Shown one piece after another: positions 44,779 to 56,300 of a stretch of DNA of 64,000 bases; position 1 is the stretch's first letter, and every line of letters starts with the position of its first letter. This DNA comes from Blastocatellia bacterium (GTDB lineage: Bacteria > Acidobacteriota > Blastocatellia > Chloracidobacteriales > JADJPF01). The notes beneath the pieces are model-generated. The model did no database searches and was not told the origin of the DNA. It was given only the letters and a program-made list of their open reading frames with translations. The DNA lies in NCBI GenBank assembly GCA_016713405.1, contig JADJPF010000027.1, forward strand, positions 310,001-374,000. The letters run 5' to 3'. The position numbers and the translations under genes were made by a program.

Positions 44779-45762
44779 TTACTGATTAGTTATATTGCCA
44801 ATAGCATTAAAATATCCTGTATAAAAGCTAATTACAATATAAGCAATGTAGAGGGCTACAGCCAGGTAAACCACTATTGGAACGGCTGCAAGTATTGCTT
44901 TAAAAGCTTTATCCGCTTCAAATTCATAATATTCTGCTACTTTATGTAGCATTTTATCTATATCTCCGGTTTGTTCTCCAATTGCAAAAGCTTGCACAAA
45001 AGCTTCAGGAAAGACATTTGCTGCTTGAAGTCCCTCAGTAATAGTTCTGCCTTCATCTAAGGCTACAGCTATGATTTTGCTACGATTTTCTAAATAGCTG
45101 TTAGACATAGATTTAATAGCTAATTTGATACCTCGTCGCAGGTCAATACCAGAAGAAAATAAAACAGCTAAACTACGACCAAAACGCGCTAAGGCTAATT
45201 TTTTAAGATTTGTTCCTATTATTGGAATTTGTAAAATTACATAATCTAATGTATCAGGCCCATAAACCTTAAAAGCATAATAACCTGTATAAATAGCAGT
45301 TATCGGTATTGCAAGAGTAAAAAGTTTTTTTGTTACAATTGATACATAGGCAGAAAGACCATCTGTAAACCAAGCAACTATAGGAGGCAAAAAGATTGCC
45401 GCTCCTAGTAGAAAAGTTGGGTAAGCCATAGCAAATAGAAAAATTTTAATATCTTTATATTGGCGTTCATAAAGTTGTGAAAGATCCAATAGGGTTTGAT
45501 CCAAACGGCCTTGAGATTCACCTACTTCAATAATTGCTAAATCAAATTCTGGAAAAAGTGTTGGACTTTGAGCAAGACCTTCTGTAAACGTACTACCATT
45601 AAGAATATAGCTTTTAGCTCGATCTAAGCTTTGACGGAGTTTGGTATTACTTATATTCATTGATGCTAAGCTTAATGATTCTATAATAGGTAGGCCAGCA
45701 CGATAGCTTTGAGCCATTTTTTCATAAAATGTTGCAATTTCTTTAGTTTTATTAAACCACAT
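44779..45762 (-). CDS. type II secretion/type IV pilus inner-membrane platform protein (GspF/PilC family)
   Basis: The 327-residue protein contains two copies of the T2SSF domain: the first begins FYEKMAQSYRAGLPIIESL and contains IEVGESQGRLDQTLLDLS, the second holds LAVLFSSGIDLRRGI and IGEQTGDIDKMLHKVAEYYE. Membrane segments lie in between and at the C-terminus. PilC/GspF works with PilT/PilB-type ATPases, one of which is at 32320. It is shorter than typical PilC (about 400 residues) because it lacks the usual N-terminal extension. No pilin or pilB gene is adjacent. Confidence 0.85.
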   Translation of the reverse strand: MWFNKTKEIATFYEKMAQSYRAGLPIIESLSLASMNISNTKLRQSLDRAKSYILNGSTFTEGLAQSPTLFPEFDLAIIEVGESQGRLDQTLLDLSQLYERQYKDIKIFLFAMAYPTFLLGAAIFLPPIVAWFTDGLSAYVSIVTKKLFTLAIPITAIYTGYYAFKVYGPDTLDYVILQIPIIGTNLKKLALARFGRSLAVLFSSGIDLRRGIKLAIKSMSNSYLENRSKIIAVALDEGRTITEGLQAANVFPEAFVQAFAIGEQTGDIDKMLHKVAEYYEFEADKAFKAILAAVPIVVYLAVALYIAYIVISFYTGYFNAIGNITNQ

Positions 45763-45935
45763 AATTAATTTACTTTAAGTTAGATTTTTACTACTTAGTT
45801 TGGATTATAAAACTCTTAATGGCTAAATAAGTTGCAGAAAACTACACTCTATGCTTAAAAGACTTACTAAAGCAACTCGATTAGACCAAAGTTTTTTTGA
45901 TACTTAATTTCTGTTTTAGGCTGTAATTTAATTTT

Positions 45936-46529
45936 ATGCAGATTGCAAAAATAATAGGTTCTAATTCTCATATTGAATACATTGCGCGTGTGCTAGACAC
46001 TTTAGACGTTGCCAATCCTCCAAAGACAAATGATTATATTTTTGGTCAATTTGTTAAGGTGGAAATAGAAAATCTTTCTATTATTGGTGTAATTGCTAAC
46101 ACACAATTAATTAATCCTGATTATGGTAGTTTTGCACCAAGACTTTCTTCTGAGTCTGCAAATTTATTATTTGCGCCTGATTATCTTCATCAACAAGGCG
46201 TAATCATCAATATTTTGCTTCTAGGTTATTTAGAAAATAATTTTGGTATCCATCAAGTACCGTCAGAAGTTTTACCTGTGCAATCTGTAGTTAAATTGCT
46301 ATCTCAAAATGAAATACAAACTTTTCATCAAAACCAACAAGGGAAATTACAATTAAACTACTATAGTCAAGTTACAAATAGTGGCGGATTTATGGCTAAT
46401 TCGTTATTGATAACTATTATTAATAAAATAGAAAAACTTATTTCTGTAGCAGAGAAAAATCGACTTAACTTGCTAAAACAAAACCTTAACTGGCAACAAA
46501 CTTTAGGTTTTTTACCAAAAAAACGCTAA
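45936..46529 (+). CDS. hypothetical protein, possibly HAS-barrel-like
   Basis: I do not recognise it with confidence. The first 60 residues (IEYIARVLDTLDV, GQFVKVEIENLSIIGVIANT) resemble the small beta barrel (HAS barrel) found at the start of HerA-type ATPases, but no ATPase domain follows. The rest is mixed, with a helical C-terminus rich in Lys and Gln. No signal peptide. The start ATG lacks a clear RBS. Confidence 0.5.
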   Translation: MQIAKIIGSNSHIEYIARVLDTLDVANPPKTNDYIFGQFVKVEIENLSIIGVIANTQLINPDYGSFAPRLSSESANLLFAPDYLHQQGVIINILLLGYLENNFGIHQVPSEVLPVQSVVKLLSQNEIQTFHQNQQGKLQLNYYSQVTNSGGFMANSLLITIINKIEKLISVAEKNRLNLLKQNLNWQQTLGFLPKKR

Positions 46530-46682
46530 GAAAGTAGCAAAAATTTTCTTGCGCTAAAATTAAAAAATAGCTTGTAAATTTATTTTTAGACAAAACAAAT
46601 TTTGGTGGTAATTAGCTCTAAATAAAGGTATTTTAGCACTTGATAAAGATATGGTTATGTTATATTAAATTAAACCATTCTA

Positions 46683-46715
46683 ATGTAATTAACTTTTAAC
46701 CAAAATTAATTACAT
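46683..46715. repeat. inverted repeat upstream of pdxA
   Basis: ATGTAATTAA (46683-46692) pairs perfectly with TTAATTACAT (46706-46715) around 13 nt. There is no T tract, so it is not a good terminator. It lies in the otherwise featureless AT-rich gap before pdxA. Confidence 0.4.
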
Positions 46716-46790
46716 ATTTATATTCTAATAAAATTAATTAAAAATATATAATTATTAGCTAGTGATTTTGCTATTAGCAATATTAAAAAC

Positions 46791-47828
46791 ATGAAAAATT
46801 TTTCTAAAATAAAACCTCGTATTGGTGTAACTATTGGAGATCCGGCAGGCATTGGCCCAGAAATTATATTAAGAGCTATTATTGATGAAGAAGTGCTAGA
46901 TTGTGCAAGCCCAATAATAATTGGTGATGCTCAACACTTATCACATCATGCCCGTAAATTAGACTTAGTTTGTGGATTAGATATTTATAATGCTGGGGAA
47001 GAACTACCAAAAACTTTAAATACACCTGTGCTTTATAATGTAAAAAATCTTTCTGCTACTGTAGAAATGGGTAAAGAATCGCCAGAATATGGACAAGCAG
47101 CGGGCCAATATGTTGAGGCAGCCGTAGAATTAATTAGGTCAGGTCAGATAGATGCAATGACTAATGGCCCAATTAGTAAACGAGCTTTACAACTAGGGGG
47201 CTATCCTTACCCAGGACATAGTGAAATGCTAGGTTATTTAACTAATGTTAAAGACTATGCAATGGCTTTTGTCTCTTCTTCACTTAGAGTAGTTTTGCTT
47301 ACAACACATCTTCCATTAGCTAAAGCTCTTACTTATGTAAAAAAAGAAAGAGTAGAAAGAACTATTCGTTTGGTTGACCGAGAGCTACGACGTTGGGGAA
47401 TTAAACGCCCTCGAATTGCTGTTGCAGCAGTAAACCCACACGGGGCGGAAGGTGGGCTTTTTGGTATTGAGGAAGCTTCTGAATTAATTCCAGCAATAGA
47501 AGTTTGTAATCGTGATCCAGAGTTTGATGTACGAGGGCCATTTTCTGCTGATACTGTGTTTTTACGTGCTGCACGTGGTGAATTTGATGTAGTTTTGTCT
47601 TGCTATCATGATCAAGGAATGATTCCTGTTAAATGTCTTTCTTTTGGTGAAGCAGTAAATGTTACTTTGGGATTGCCTTTTATTCGTACCGCAGTAGATC
47701 ACGGTACAGCCTTTGATATTGCAGGTAAAGGACAAGCCGATCCACGCAGCATGGTTGAAGCAATAAAGCTTGCTGCACAACTTACTTTGTCTAGCTCAGA
47801 AGCAGAAGGTGATCCTATCAGGATATAA
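46791..47828 (+). CDS. pdxA: 4-hydroxythreonine-4-phosphate dehydrogenase
   Basis: The 345-residue enzyme belongs to the PdxA family of vitamin B6 (PLP) synthesis, oxidising 4-phosphohydroxy-L-threonine with NAD. Seen are GVTIGDPAGIGPEI near the N-terminus, MTNGPISKRAL, YPGHSEMLGYL with the metal-site His, VNPHGAEGGLFG and SCYHDQGMIPVK. All key histidines are present. A perfect 10-bp inverted repeat lies about 75-110 bp upstream (46683-46715) and might be regulatory. The R-M gene follows after about 100 bp. Confidence 0.93.
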   Translation: MKNFSKIKPRIGVTIGDPAGIGPEIILRAIIDEEVLDCASPIIIGDAQHLSHHARKLDLVCGLDIYNAGEELPKTLNTPVLYNVKNLSATVEMGKESPEYGQAAGQYVEAAVELIRSGQIDAMTNGPISKRALQLGGYPYPGHSEMLGYLTNVKDYAMAFVSSSLRVVLLTTHLPLAKALTYVKKERVERTIRLVDRELRRWGIKRPRIAVAAVNPHGAEGGLFGIEEASELIPAIEVCNRDPEFDVRGPFSADTVFLRAARGEFDVVLSCYHDQGMIPVKCLSFGEAVNVTLGLPFIRTAVDHGTAFDIAGKGQADPRSMVEAIKLAAQLTLSSSEAEGDPIRI

Positions 47829-47929
47829 AAGTTAATTTGTTATATAAAATATTGGCTTCTTTCGATCTTCTTTATTAATAAGGTTATGTTGATCATACAT
47901 TATGTAGATTTATTTTAAGTCTGATAAAT

Positions 47930-50466
47930 ATGTCATTACTTAATAACACCACATTAGGACTTCAACCACAACTTGATATATTTCAAGATGTAGGCAATTT
48001 TTAGATAAAATTGAAATTTTTAGACTAGATGCAGCGCGAAAACTTAACCCAAAACGCCGTTCAGAACTAGGGCAATTTTTTACACCTTTAACCATTGCTC
48101 GTTTAATGGCTTCTATGTTTCAGCAACCAAAGCCCTTGATACGCTTACTTGATGCTGGTGCGGGAGTAGGTACTTTATCCGCAGCATTTCTTTCTCAAGC
48201 TTTGAAGTGGGGAAGTAAACCTAAAAGTATTTCTATTGCTGCCTATGAAATTGATCCATTATTAGTTGATTATCTAAATGATACAACAAAGGCTTTGGCT
48301 TTTGTTTGTGAACAACAGGGTATTAAATTTTCTACTAATGTTTACCAGCAAGATTTTATAAAAGCTGGGGTTGAGTTTTTATCTAAAGGATTATTTTCAA
48401 CACAGCCACCAACCTTTAACTTTGCCATTTTGAACCCGCCATATTTCAAAATAAAGAGTGATTCAGAAACGCGACGTTTATTACGTTCAGTTGATATTGA
48501 AACCACCAATCTTTACACTGCTTTTCTATCAATTGTCATCTGTCTTTTAGAGCCAAAAGGCGAGTTAGTAGCCATTACACCAAGAAGTTTTTGTAACGGC
48601 CCGTATTTCAAACCATTTAGAAAATTGCTTCTTAGCAAGATGAATATTCGCCGGATCCATGTTTTTGAATCTAGAAAAACAGCTTTTCAGGATGATGATG
48701 TTTTACAAGAAAACGTGATCTTTCATGCTGTCAAAGATATAACTCTATTTCCTAAAGTAACTATAACTACAAGCAATGGGATTAATGATGATATTAGCGT
48801 GAGAGAAATAGATTATAACCAAGTAGTAAAACCAGATGATCCAGATTACTTTATTCATATTGTTCAAGATGGCTTACAACATCAAATAGCCAATCAAGCC
48901 AATACATTTAATACAATGCTTGCAGAGATAGGGATTGCAGTATCTACTGGCAGAGTAGTTGATTTTAGAGCCAAAGAGTATTTGCGATCTATGTCTGAAG
49001 AAAACACTGCACCGCTTATCTATCCTGGACATTTTTACAATGGCTTTATTAAATGGCCGAATGAAAAAATCTCAAAACCTAATGCTATAGCAGTAGCTCC
49101 TGGAACAAATAATTTAACCGTACCAGCAGGAGTTTATGTTTTAGTTAAGCGGTTTTCATCAAAAGAGGAACAACGCCGAGTAGTAGCTGCTATTTATGAT
49201 TCTGATTTAATACCTTCGCCTGTTGTAGGTTTTGAAAATCATCTCAATTATTATCATCAGAATGGCAAAGGCTTGCCGATAAATTTGGCAAAAGGGTTGT
49301 GTATTTTTCTAAACTCAACCTTGATTGACTCATATTTTCGTCAATTTAATGGGCATACCCAAGTAAATGCTACTGATCTAAGAAGCCTTAAATATCCGAC
49401 ACGGCAACAGTTAGAGCATCTAGGTAAAACTGTAGGAGATACTTTCCTAAAACAGGATGAAATTGATAATCTTATAAGCACTTACTTCTTTAGTATGACA
49501 AATAACGAAACTACCCCAGATCCAATCCAAGCCAAGAAAAAAATCGATGAAGCTTTAAGCATTCTTAAAGATCTTGGTTTTCCGCGAGAGCAACAAAACG
49601 AACGGTCAGCTTTAACTTTACTCGCTTTGCTTGATTTGCGGCCTGATATGTTTTGGGCAGAATCTAAAAACCCGCTTTGTGGTATTACGGAAATGATGAA
49701 TTACTTTACTAAACACTATGGCAAAACATATGCCCCCAATACCCGCGAAACGGTAAGACGGCAAACCGTTCACCAATTTTTAGATGCTGGTTTAGTTTTG
49801 CTAAACCCTGACAACCCAAGCCGACCAGTCAATAGTCCTAAAGCAGTTTACCAGGTTGGAGAACCAGCTTTAGCTTTATTGCAAACCTTTGGTACAGAAC
49901 AATGGGATAGCAACTTAAAATATTTAACCTCTGTTGAGACTCTGCAACAGCGTTATGCTAGAGAAAGAGCAATGATGCGTATTCCAGTTAAAACTTCATC
50001 TGGTCAAAGCATCGAACTTTCCCCAGGCAGTCAAAATATTCTTATAAAGCAGATTATAGAGGAATTTTGCCCTTGTTATACACCTAATGGGAAGTTGGTT
50101 TATATTGGTGATGCAGATGAAAAATGGGCTTATTTTGACAAGAAACTCTTAGGATCTTTAGGAGTGGTGTTTGATGCACACGGAAAAATGCCTGATGTTG
50201 TCGTTTACTATGAAAATAAGGGATGGCTTGTTTTAATAGAAGCCGTTACCAGTCACGGCCCAGTTAATGCCAAAAGACACGCCGAGCTTAAAAAGCTCTT
50301 TGAAAAATCAAAGGCAGGATTAGTTTTTGTTTCCGCCTTTCCCAATAGAAGAACAATGGTTAAATATTTGGGTGAAATATCTTGGGAAACGGAAGTGTGG
50401 GTAGCGGAAGCCCCAACTCATATGATTCATTTTAATGGAGAACGGTTTTTAGGCCCATATTTATAA
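47930..50466 (+). CDS. DNA adenine methylase fused to BsuBI/PstI-type restriction endonuclease
   Basis: With one T added to the run at 47998-48002, the frame opens at ATG 47930 and runs to 50466 (about 845 residues). The first half is an N6-adenine methylase: RSELGQFFTPLTIARLM, motif I LLDAGAGVGTLSAAF and motif IV AILNPPYFK. The second half matches BsuBI/PstI endonucleases throughout: NERSALTLLALLDL, GDADEKW, HGKMPDVVVYY, LIEAVTSHGPV with the catalytic acidic residues, and FNGERFLGPYL at the end. An in-frame ATG at 49495 would give 323 residues, close to free PstI (326). The break needed for two genes is absent, so a single chain is predicted. PstI/BsuBI cut CTGCAG; specificity here is a guess. 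Confidence 0.85.
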
Positions 50467-50577
50467 AAAATTTGTTCTTATTATGCTAAAAGATAAAAAA
50501 TAAAATAAATATGAAGAAAGTTTCTTTACAAGATTTAAGACAATATAAACTGCTCGTTAATTTTAGGAGGTAATCTA

Positions 50578-51672
50578 GTGAACATCAAAGATATGTTTAA
50601 GCCAGCTAATTTCCTAAACTGGTTCTTGATATTTATTCCTATTGGAATTGCATTACACTTTATGCATGCTTCTGGAACTTGGGTTTTTATTGCTTCAGCA
50701 CTTGCAATTGTTCCATTAGCAGGGCTTATGGGACATGCAACAGAAGCTTTGGCTGAGGAAGTAGGCGAAGGCGTAGGAGGACTACTTAATGCTACTTTTG
50801 GTAATGCCGCAGAGCTAATTATAGCCTTAATAGCCTTAAAAGCTGGTAAATATGAGGTTGTTAAAGCTTCTTTAACAGGATCTATGATTGGTAATGTTTT
50901 ATTGGTGCTAGGAGCAAGTATTTTAGCTGGTGGCTTAAAGTTTCCAACTCAAACTTTTAACCGTACCGCCTCTAGTTTAGGCTCAACACTTATGACTTTA
51001 AGTGCTGTTGCTTTAATCATTCCTGTGATTTTTCACTCTCTTAATCAAGGACATCCACAAGCTGTTGAGCAAGAATTAAGTTTAGAAATTGCTATTGTTT
51101 TATTTATTACCTATGTTTTAAGCTTAATTTTTTCTCTTAAAACCCATAAACACTTATATGATGGCTCTGAGGGTGCAGAAGACAAGGCAGAAGATGCTGG
51201 TGGAGCGCATTGGTCAAGAACTACTTCTTTGATTGTTTTAGTAGTTGCTACTGTATTAATTGCTATTATGAGTGAATTCTTAGTAGGTTCTATTGAAGAA
51301 ACAGCAAAGCAATTTAAGCTTTCTGATGTGTTTATTGGTGTGATTTTAGTAGCAATTATTGGTAATGCTGCTGAACATAGCACAGCAATATTAATGGCAA
51401 TGAAAAATAAAATGGATTTGTCTATGAATATTGCAATAGGTTCATCACTGCAAATAGCAATGTTTGTTGCTCCAGTTTTGGTTTTTGCTAGTTATTTGTT
51501 TGGTAAACCTATGGATCTGCTTTTTACACCAATGGAAGTTATTGCCATAATAATTTCTGTAGTTGTACTAAATGTTGTGTCCTCTGATGGTGAATCTAAT
51601 TGGATGGAAGGAGTTCAAATGCTAGCTGTTTATATCATTTTAGGAATAGCATTTTACTTCTTACCTGGTTAA
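50578..51672 (+). CDS. Ca2+/H+ antiporter, CAX family
   Basis: The GTG start has a perfect AGGAGG 7 nt upstream. The 364-residue protein has about 11 membrane segments and both cation-binding alpha repeats: GNAAELIIALIAL in the first half and GNAAEHSTAILMAMK in the second, separated by an acidic loop (GSEGAEDKAEDAGG) typical of CAX proteins. It exchanges cytosolic Ca2+ (or other divalent cations) for protons. Family assignment is firm; exact ion preference cannot be read. Confidence 0.92.
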   Translation: MNIKDMFKPANFLNWFLIFIPIGIALHFMHASGTWVFIASALAIVPLAGLMGHATEALAEEVGEGVGGLLNATFGNAAELIIALIALKAGKYEVVKASLTGSMIGNVLLVLGASILAGGLKFPTQTFNRTASSLGSTLMTLSAVALIIPVIFHSLNQGHPQAVEQELSLEIAIVLFITYVLSLIFSLKTHKHLYDGSEGAEDKAEDAGGAHWSRTTSLIVLVVATVLIAIMSEFLVGSIEETAKQFKLSDVFIGVILVAIIGNAAEHSTAILMAMKNKMDLSMNIAIGSSLQIAMFVAPVLVFASYLFGKPMDLLFTPMEVIAIIISVVVLNVVSSDGESNWMEGVQMLAVYIILGIAFYFLPG

Positions 51673-51734
51673 TTTCTAGTTAAAATTTTTTAAGTAAACT
51701 AATTAGTGTGGTAGCTTTGCCAGCGTAAACTAAT

Positions 51735-51781
51735 TTTTTTGCCTTAAACTTAAGCTATCTCAAAAATTTGAGGCAGTTTTT
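51735..51781 (+). terminator. hairpin with T tail, end of the antiporter gene
   Basis: GCCTTAAA (51741-51748) pairs with TTTGAGGC (51767-51774, one G-T wobble) and is followed by AGTTTTT. It lies 65 bp after the antiporter stop but touches the ATG of the next gene at 51782. Confidence 0.5.
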
Positions 51782-53274
51782 ATGAATATTTACTTAAGAC
51801 GTATAGCAGTATTTTTTAGCTTAATAGTTTCTTTTATTGTTTTAGTTCCATATTATTTTTTAGATTCAAACCTTGGCTATAGAGCTAAAGTAGCTTTTCC
51901 TCTAGCAATTTTAGTGGTGATTTTGCTAACTATTAGTAAAATCACTACTAAAAATGAGCAGCAAAAAACAAACCTTTCTAATTTTAAGAAGATATGTTCT
52001 TTTATCGCTACTTCAACTTGTTTTGTTAGTGCTTTAGTAGTTTTACTATTTCCCTTTGCAGTACTTCTAAAAAAACAACTTACTCTAAAAGATCATTATT
52101 GGCAATATAGCATTAATAAATATACTGGAGGTTTTGGATTAGCAAGCTGGGTAGATCTTTATAATAAAGACCTTGGGCCAACACTTCTTTATCAACCTGT
52201 AGTTGTAGAAAATAAGCTGACAGAGTTAAAAGGTAATTATTGGCGGCTTGGAGATGTTTTAGATAGTCGTCAAGAGTGGCTTTTATGCTATTTAGGTTTG
52301 AAACTTCAAGGTTTAAGCGATGATCAAATTTTAGATAAAGAACAAGGTAAAAAAATAATTTTAGGGCTAATAGCCGCAGAAATACATCCGCCTGTTTGGT
52401 GGTCAGAAGCTAGCTGGTTAAAAGAAAAAATTACTCCTAAGCCTTCACAATACCTTAATTTAGGAGTAATTAGCCCAGAAAAAGCAAAAAGCTTAGTGCA
52501 AAAAATATTAAACTCCCAAGATAAACTAGAAAAACAAGAAGCTTTTGCACTTATTTATATCCTAAGTAAATACTATGGTTTAGCTTCTCAGTCTGATAAA
52601 TCTAATTTACTTATAACTTGGGCTAAAATAACTTCTAAACAAGCAGATTACAGTAATTATAATTACTTTACTACTTTGGGAAATGCTTTAACCGCAAGAG
52701 ATGAATTTATTGACCTAGCTGATAAAGTGGCTATAAATGGTAAGTTAGGTGTGACTTTAAACTTTCCAAATGATCTTAGTAGCAAGTTTAAAGAATACTA
52801 CAAAGACGTAATATTTGGGTTTATTTCTCTATGTGGATATACCCCAGTTGTAGGGGATCAACTAACTATTAATGCTACTTTAGAATTAGAGCAGTTTGAT
52901 GTAATACCAATTACTGAATATATAGTTACAGAAAAACTGTTAGAAGATCACGTACTACTACAGTAGGTAAAACTAGAAGCACAACTTACTATGATGAAAA
53001 GGTAAGAGATGTAAAAAGCGAGTATAAAGATATTAGCGAAAAGGCACTTGCATTAGTATTAAATATTAATACTAATGAAGAAAGTGCAAGGCTTGTTGCT
53101 CCTCCATGTGGTTTAAGTATTTCTAAAGAAAGTGTTTTGGAGTCACATAAGTATTTTAATTTAGCAAATCTAAATAATAGTGATAAGTTTTCTGTAGAAT
53201 TTTATCTAAAGAATTATCTTGCTAGCCCTTGGCAATTTGGGGTTATAGACTGGAAGCATGTTGGGCGAGAATAG
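51782..53274 (+). CDS. hypothetical membrane protein, one frameshift
   Basis: I do not recognise it. The N-terminal 95 residues hold three membrane segments; the rest is a large soluble part, probably outside, with VDLYNKDLGPTLLYQ and EASWLKEKITP segments. The first frame ends at 52966. Adding one A to the run at 52932-52936 continues it as EKTVRRSRTTTVGKTRSTTY and through a coherent 110-residue tail to TAG at 53272-53274, ending VIDWKHVGRE. The ATG abuts a hairpin and has no RBS, so the true start may lie a little downstream. Confidence 0.6.
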
Positions 53275-53389
53275 AAATTTATCAAATAAAAAGGCTGAGT
53301 GTTTCTAAAAACAAAAGTCGTCTGTTTTGCTAAAAACTGTTATCATAAAAGTTTGTTTTTCACTCTTTTCTAAGTTTATTTTTCGAGAA

Positions 53390-56300
53390 ATGTTTACTTT
53401 TTCTTACGCTAAATTAGTTAAGTTAATTTTGATTATAGCACTTTTAAGTGTTAGTAATTTATCTATCTTAATATCTACGGCTAGAACTTTTGAACCAGCA
53501 AAGAAAACTCTATTAAATAAATCAACAAAAGAAATTGCTGAAACAGGTAGGATAGTTTTTCGGTTTTTTGATGATTCTCATGGGATACCTCAAAATACTA
53601 TAAACACAGTTACTACAGATAAAAAAGGTTATATCTGGGTTGGGACTCAAGATGGGGCAGCTTACTACAATTGTCAAAGCTGGTTGAGCGTTAATATGCC
53701 TAATCGAACGCTTTCAAATTGGGTTTACCAAATTTATATTGCTAAAGATGGGAGCGTTCTCTTTTGCACTAATGGTGCTGGGCTATCTTCTTACAAAGAT
53801 GGGATTTGGAAAACTTATGATACAAAATCGGGGCTGCCTAATGACCAAGTTCGTAGCGTTTTAGAAACTACAAACCTTAATGGTAAAGAAGTTCTTTGGA
53901 TAGGGACATCAAATGGACTGGCTCGGTTTGAAGAAGGAAAATGGACTGTTTATACCACATCATCAGGTCTTCCTAACAATGTTATAAGACATTTAATTGA
54001 AACTACGGACAACAATGGTAAAAAAGCAATCTGGGTAGGCACGGATGGGGGGCTAGCCCGGTTTGAAGAAGAAAAATGGACTGTTTACACCACATCATCA
54101 GGTCTTCCGAATAATGTAATTAGAGGACTTAGCAAAAGCCAAAGTAGCATTGGGCATTCGCTTTGGGTAGGAACAGAAGGCGGTGTTGGACATTTTGATA
54201 ATGGCACTTGGACAATTTATCAAGATAAAGATGGTTTAGCTAGCAATGAAGTAAGATGTGTGCTGGAAACTACTTCTGCTGAAGGAGAGCCTATTCTTTG
54301 GGTTGGGACAGGTGGATTTGGACTTTCTCGTTTTGAAAAAGGCCATTGGATAACTTATACCACAAAATCAGGTCTCCCCGATGACTCGGTTTGGAGTTTA
54401 CTGGAAACTACTTCTACTGCTGGAATTAGGACTCTTTGGATTGGAATGGCAAGCCGAGGAGGGCTAGCAAAATTAGAAACAGGTAAATGGATTTCTTTTA
54501 ATACAGAATCAGGACTACCTAATAATGCTGTATTTAGCATAATGGAGAGTAAAAATAGTGAAGATTCTAGCTCTTTTTGGATAGGCACAGATGGGGGATT
54601 AGGTTATTGGGAAAATGGCACTTGGACAATTTACAATGTTAAATCAGGATTGCCAAATAATACTGTTAGAGCTTTACTAGAAACGAGAGAAACAGATGGT
54701 AGAAAAATAATTTGGATAGCGACCGAAGGCGGCCTAGTAAAAATTGATAAAGGTGTTTGGAGGGTCTTTGATGTTAATTCAGGGCTGCCTAGCAACCGAA
54801 TTTACTGCTTACTCTCTACCATAAATCTAAAAGGGGAATTAGTTCTTTGGGCAGGTACACGCGAAGGTTTAGCCCGTTTTGAAAATGGAATTTGGCACAA
54901 CTACAACATAACTAATTCCAAACTTCCTAATAACATTGTTAGATCTCTAGCCATAACTTATGACAAAGATGGTAAAGAAAAAATTTGGATTGGTACGGAA
55001 AGCGGCCTTGCTTGCTTAAAATCTGGTGAATGGCTTGCTAATAACTTACCTGATCAAAGAATCAGAACATTACTGAAGGTTAAAGACGTAAATAAAGATT
55101 GGCTTTGGGTTGGAACAGATGGAGGAGTTTTTTGGACAGAAATAAAAGATAGTTTTTCTGATTGGCAATGGCTTTCTGATTCAACTACTCCTGCTATACC
55201 TAATAATACTATTTATCAAGTTATGTCTGATAAGGAAAGTAGAATTTATCTTTCAACAAATAAAGGAGTTGTAAGGTTAACTAAAATAAATCCTAATAAG
55301 GCGACTAGGGATAACTACAGTATTTATAATTTTACAATTAAAGATGGACTTCCTAATAATGAGTGCAACAGTGGGGCTTCTTTAGTAGATAGCCTTGGTC
55401 GTATCTGGGTAGGAACAATTGGAGGTGCAGCACTTTTTGATCCATCTAAAGAGACATTAGACAATGTTTCTAAACCATTTTATTTGGAAAAATTGCTGGT
55501 TGCTGGAAAAGCTCAAAAATTTGATAGCTTAACAACTGATCTTGGTAATCTTTCTTACAACCAAAATAATATATCTTTTGAATATGCACTACTTAGCTAT
55601 TTTCGGGAATCAGATTCCCGCTATAGATTTCAATTAATTGGGTATGATAAAACTCTTTCTGAATGGACAAACGAGCCAAAAAAAGAGTATCAAAATCTAA
55701 GTTCAGGAGAATATACTTTTAATGTTTGGGCAAAAGATTATTTAGGCAATATTTCTGGGCCAATTATAGTTAAATTTTATATAAAACCTGCTCCTTGGCA
55801 TAGTTGGGAGCTTATTTATTTTATTTAATTGTAATAAGTACAATTATTTACCAGCTTCATAACTACCAGCTAAAAAGACTAGCTAAACAAAATATGTTGT
55901 TAGAAGCTAAGGTTGCTGAACGAACAGATCAATTAGGACAAACTAACAAAGAGCTTTTTGTCGCATTAGAACAAATAAAAGTTTCTCAAAAGCAAACTGA
56001 AGAAAAAAATCAAGAACTTTTACTAAAAAATCTAGAGCTTGATAAGAAAAATGCTGAATTAGCTGATAAAAATGTTGAATTAATTGAGTCTCATAAACGT
56101 GCTGACCGAATATTTTCGGCACTGGCCCAAGCTTTACCTGGAACGGTGCTAGATGAAAAATACAAGTTGGAAGAAAAAATTGGCTCAGGGGGTTTTGGTG
56201 CTGTTTATCGTGCTACTCATTTATCGCTTAAAAAAGCTGTTGCAATAAAAATATTTCGTCCTGCGCCAGGAAATGATTCTGTTGAAGCTTTAGAACGCTT

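Noticed and set aside
45851..45907. 18-codon ATG frame upstream of 45936
   Set aside because: No RBS, no hydrophobic or conserved pattern; length is within chance expectation for AT-rich DNA.
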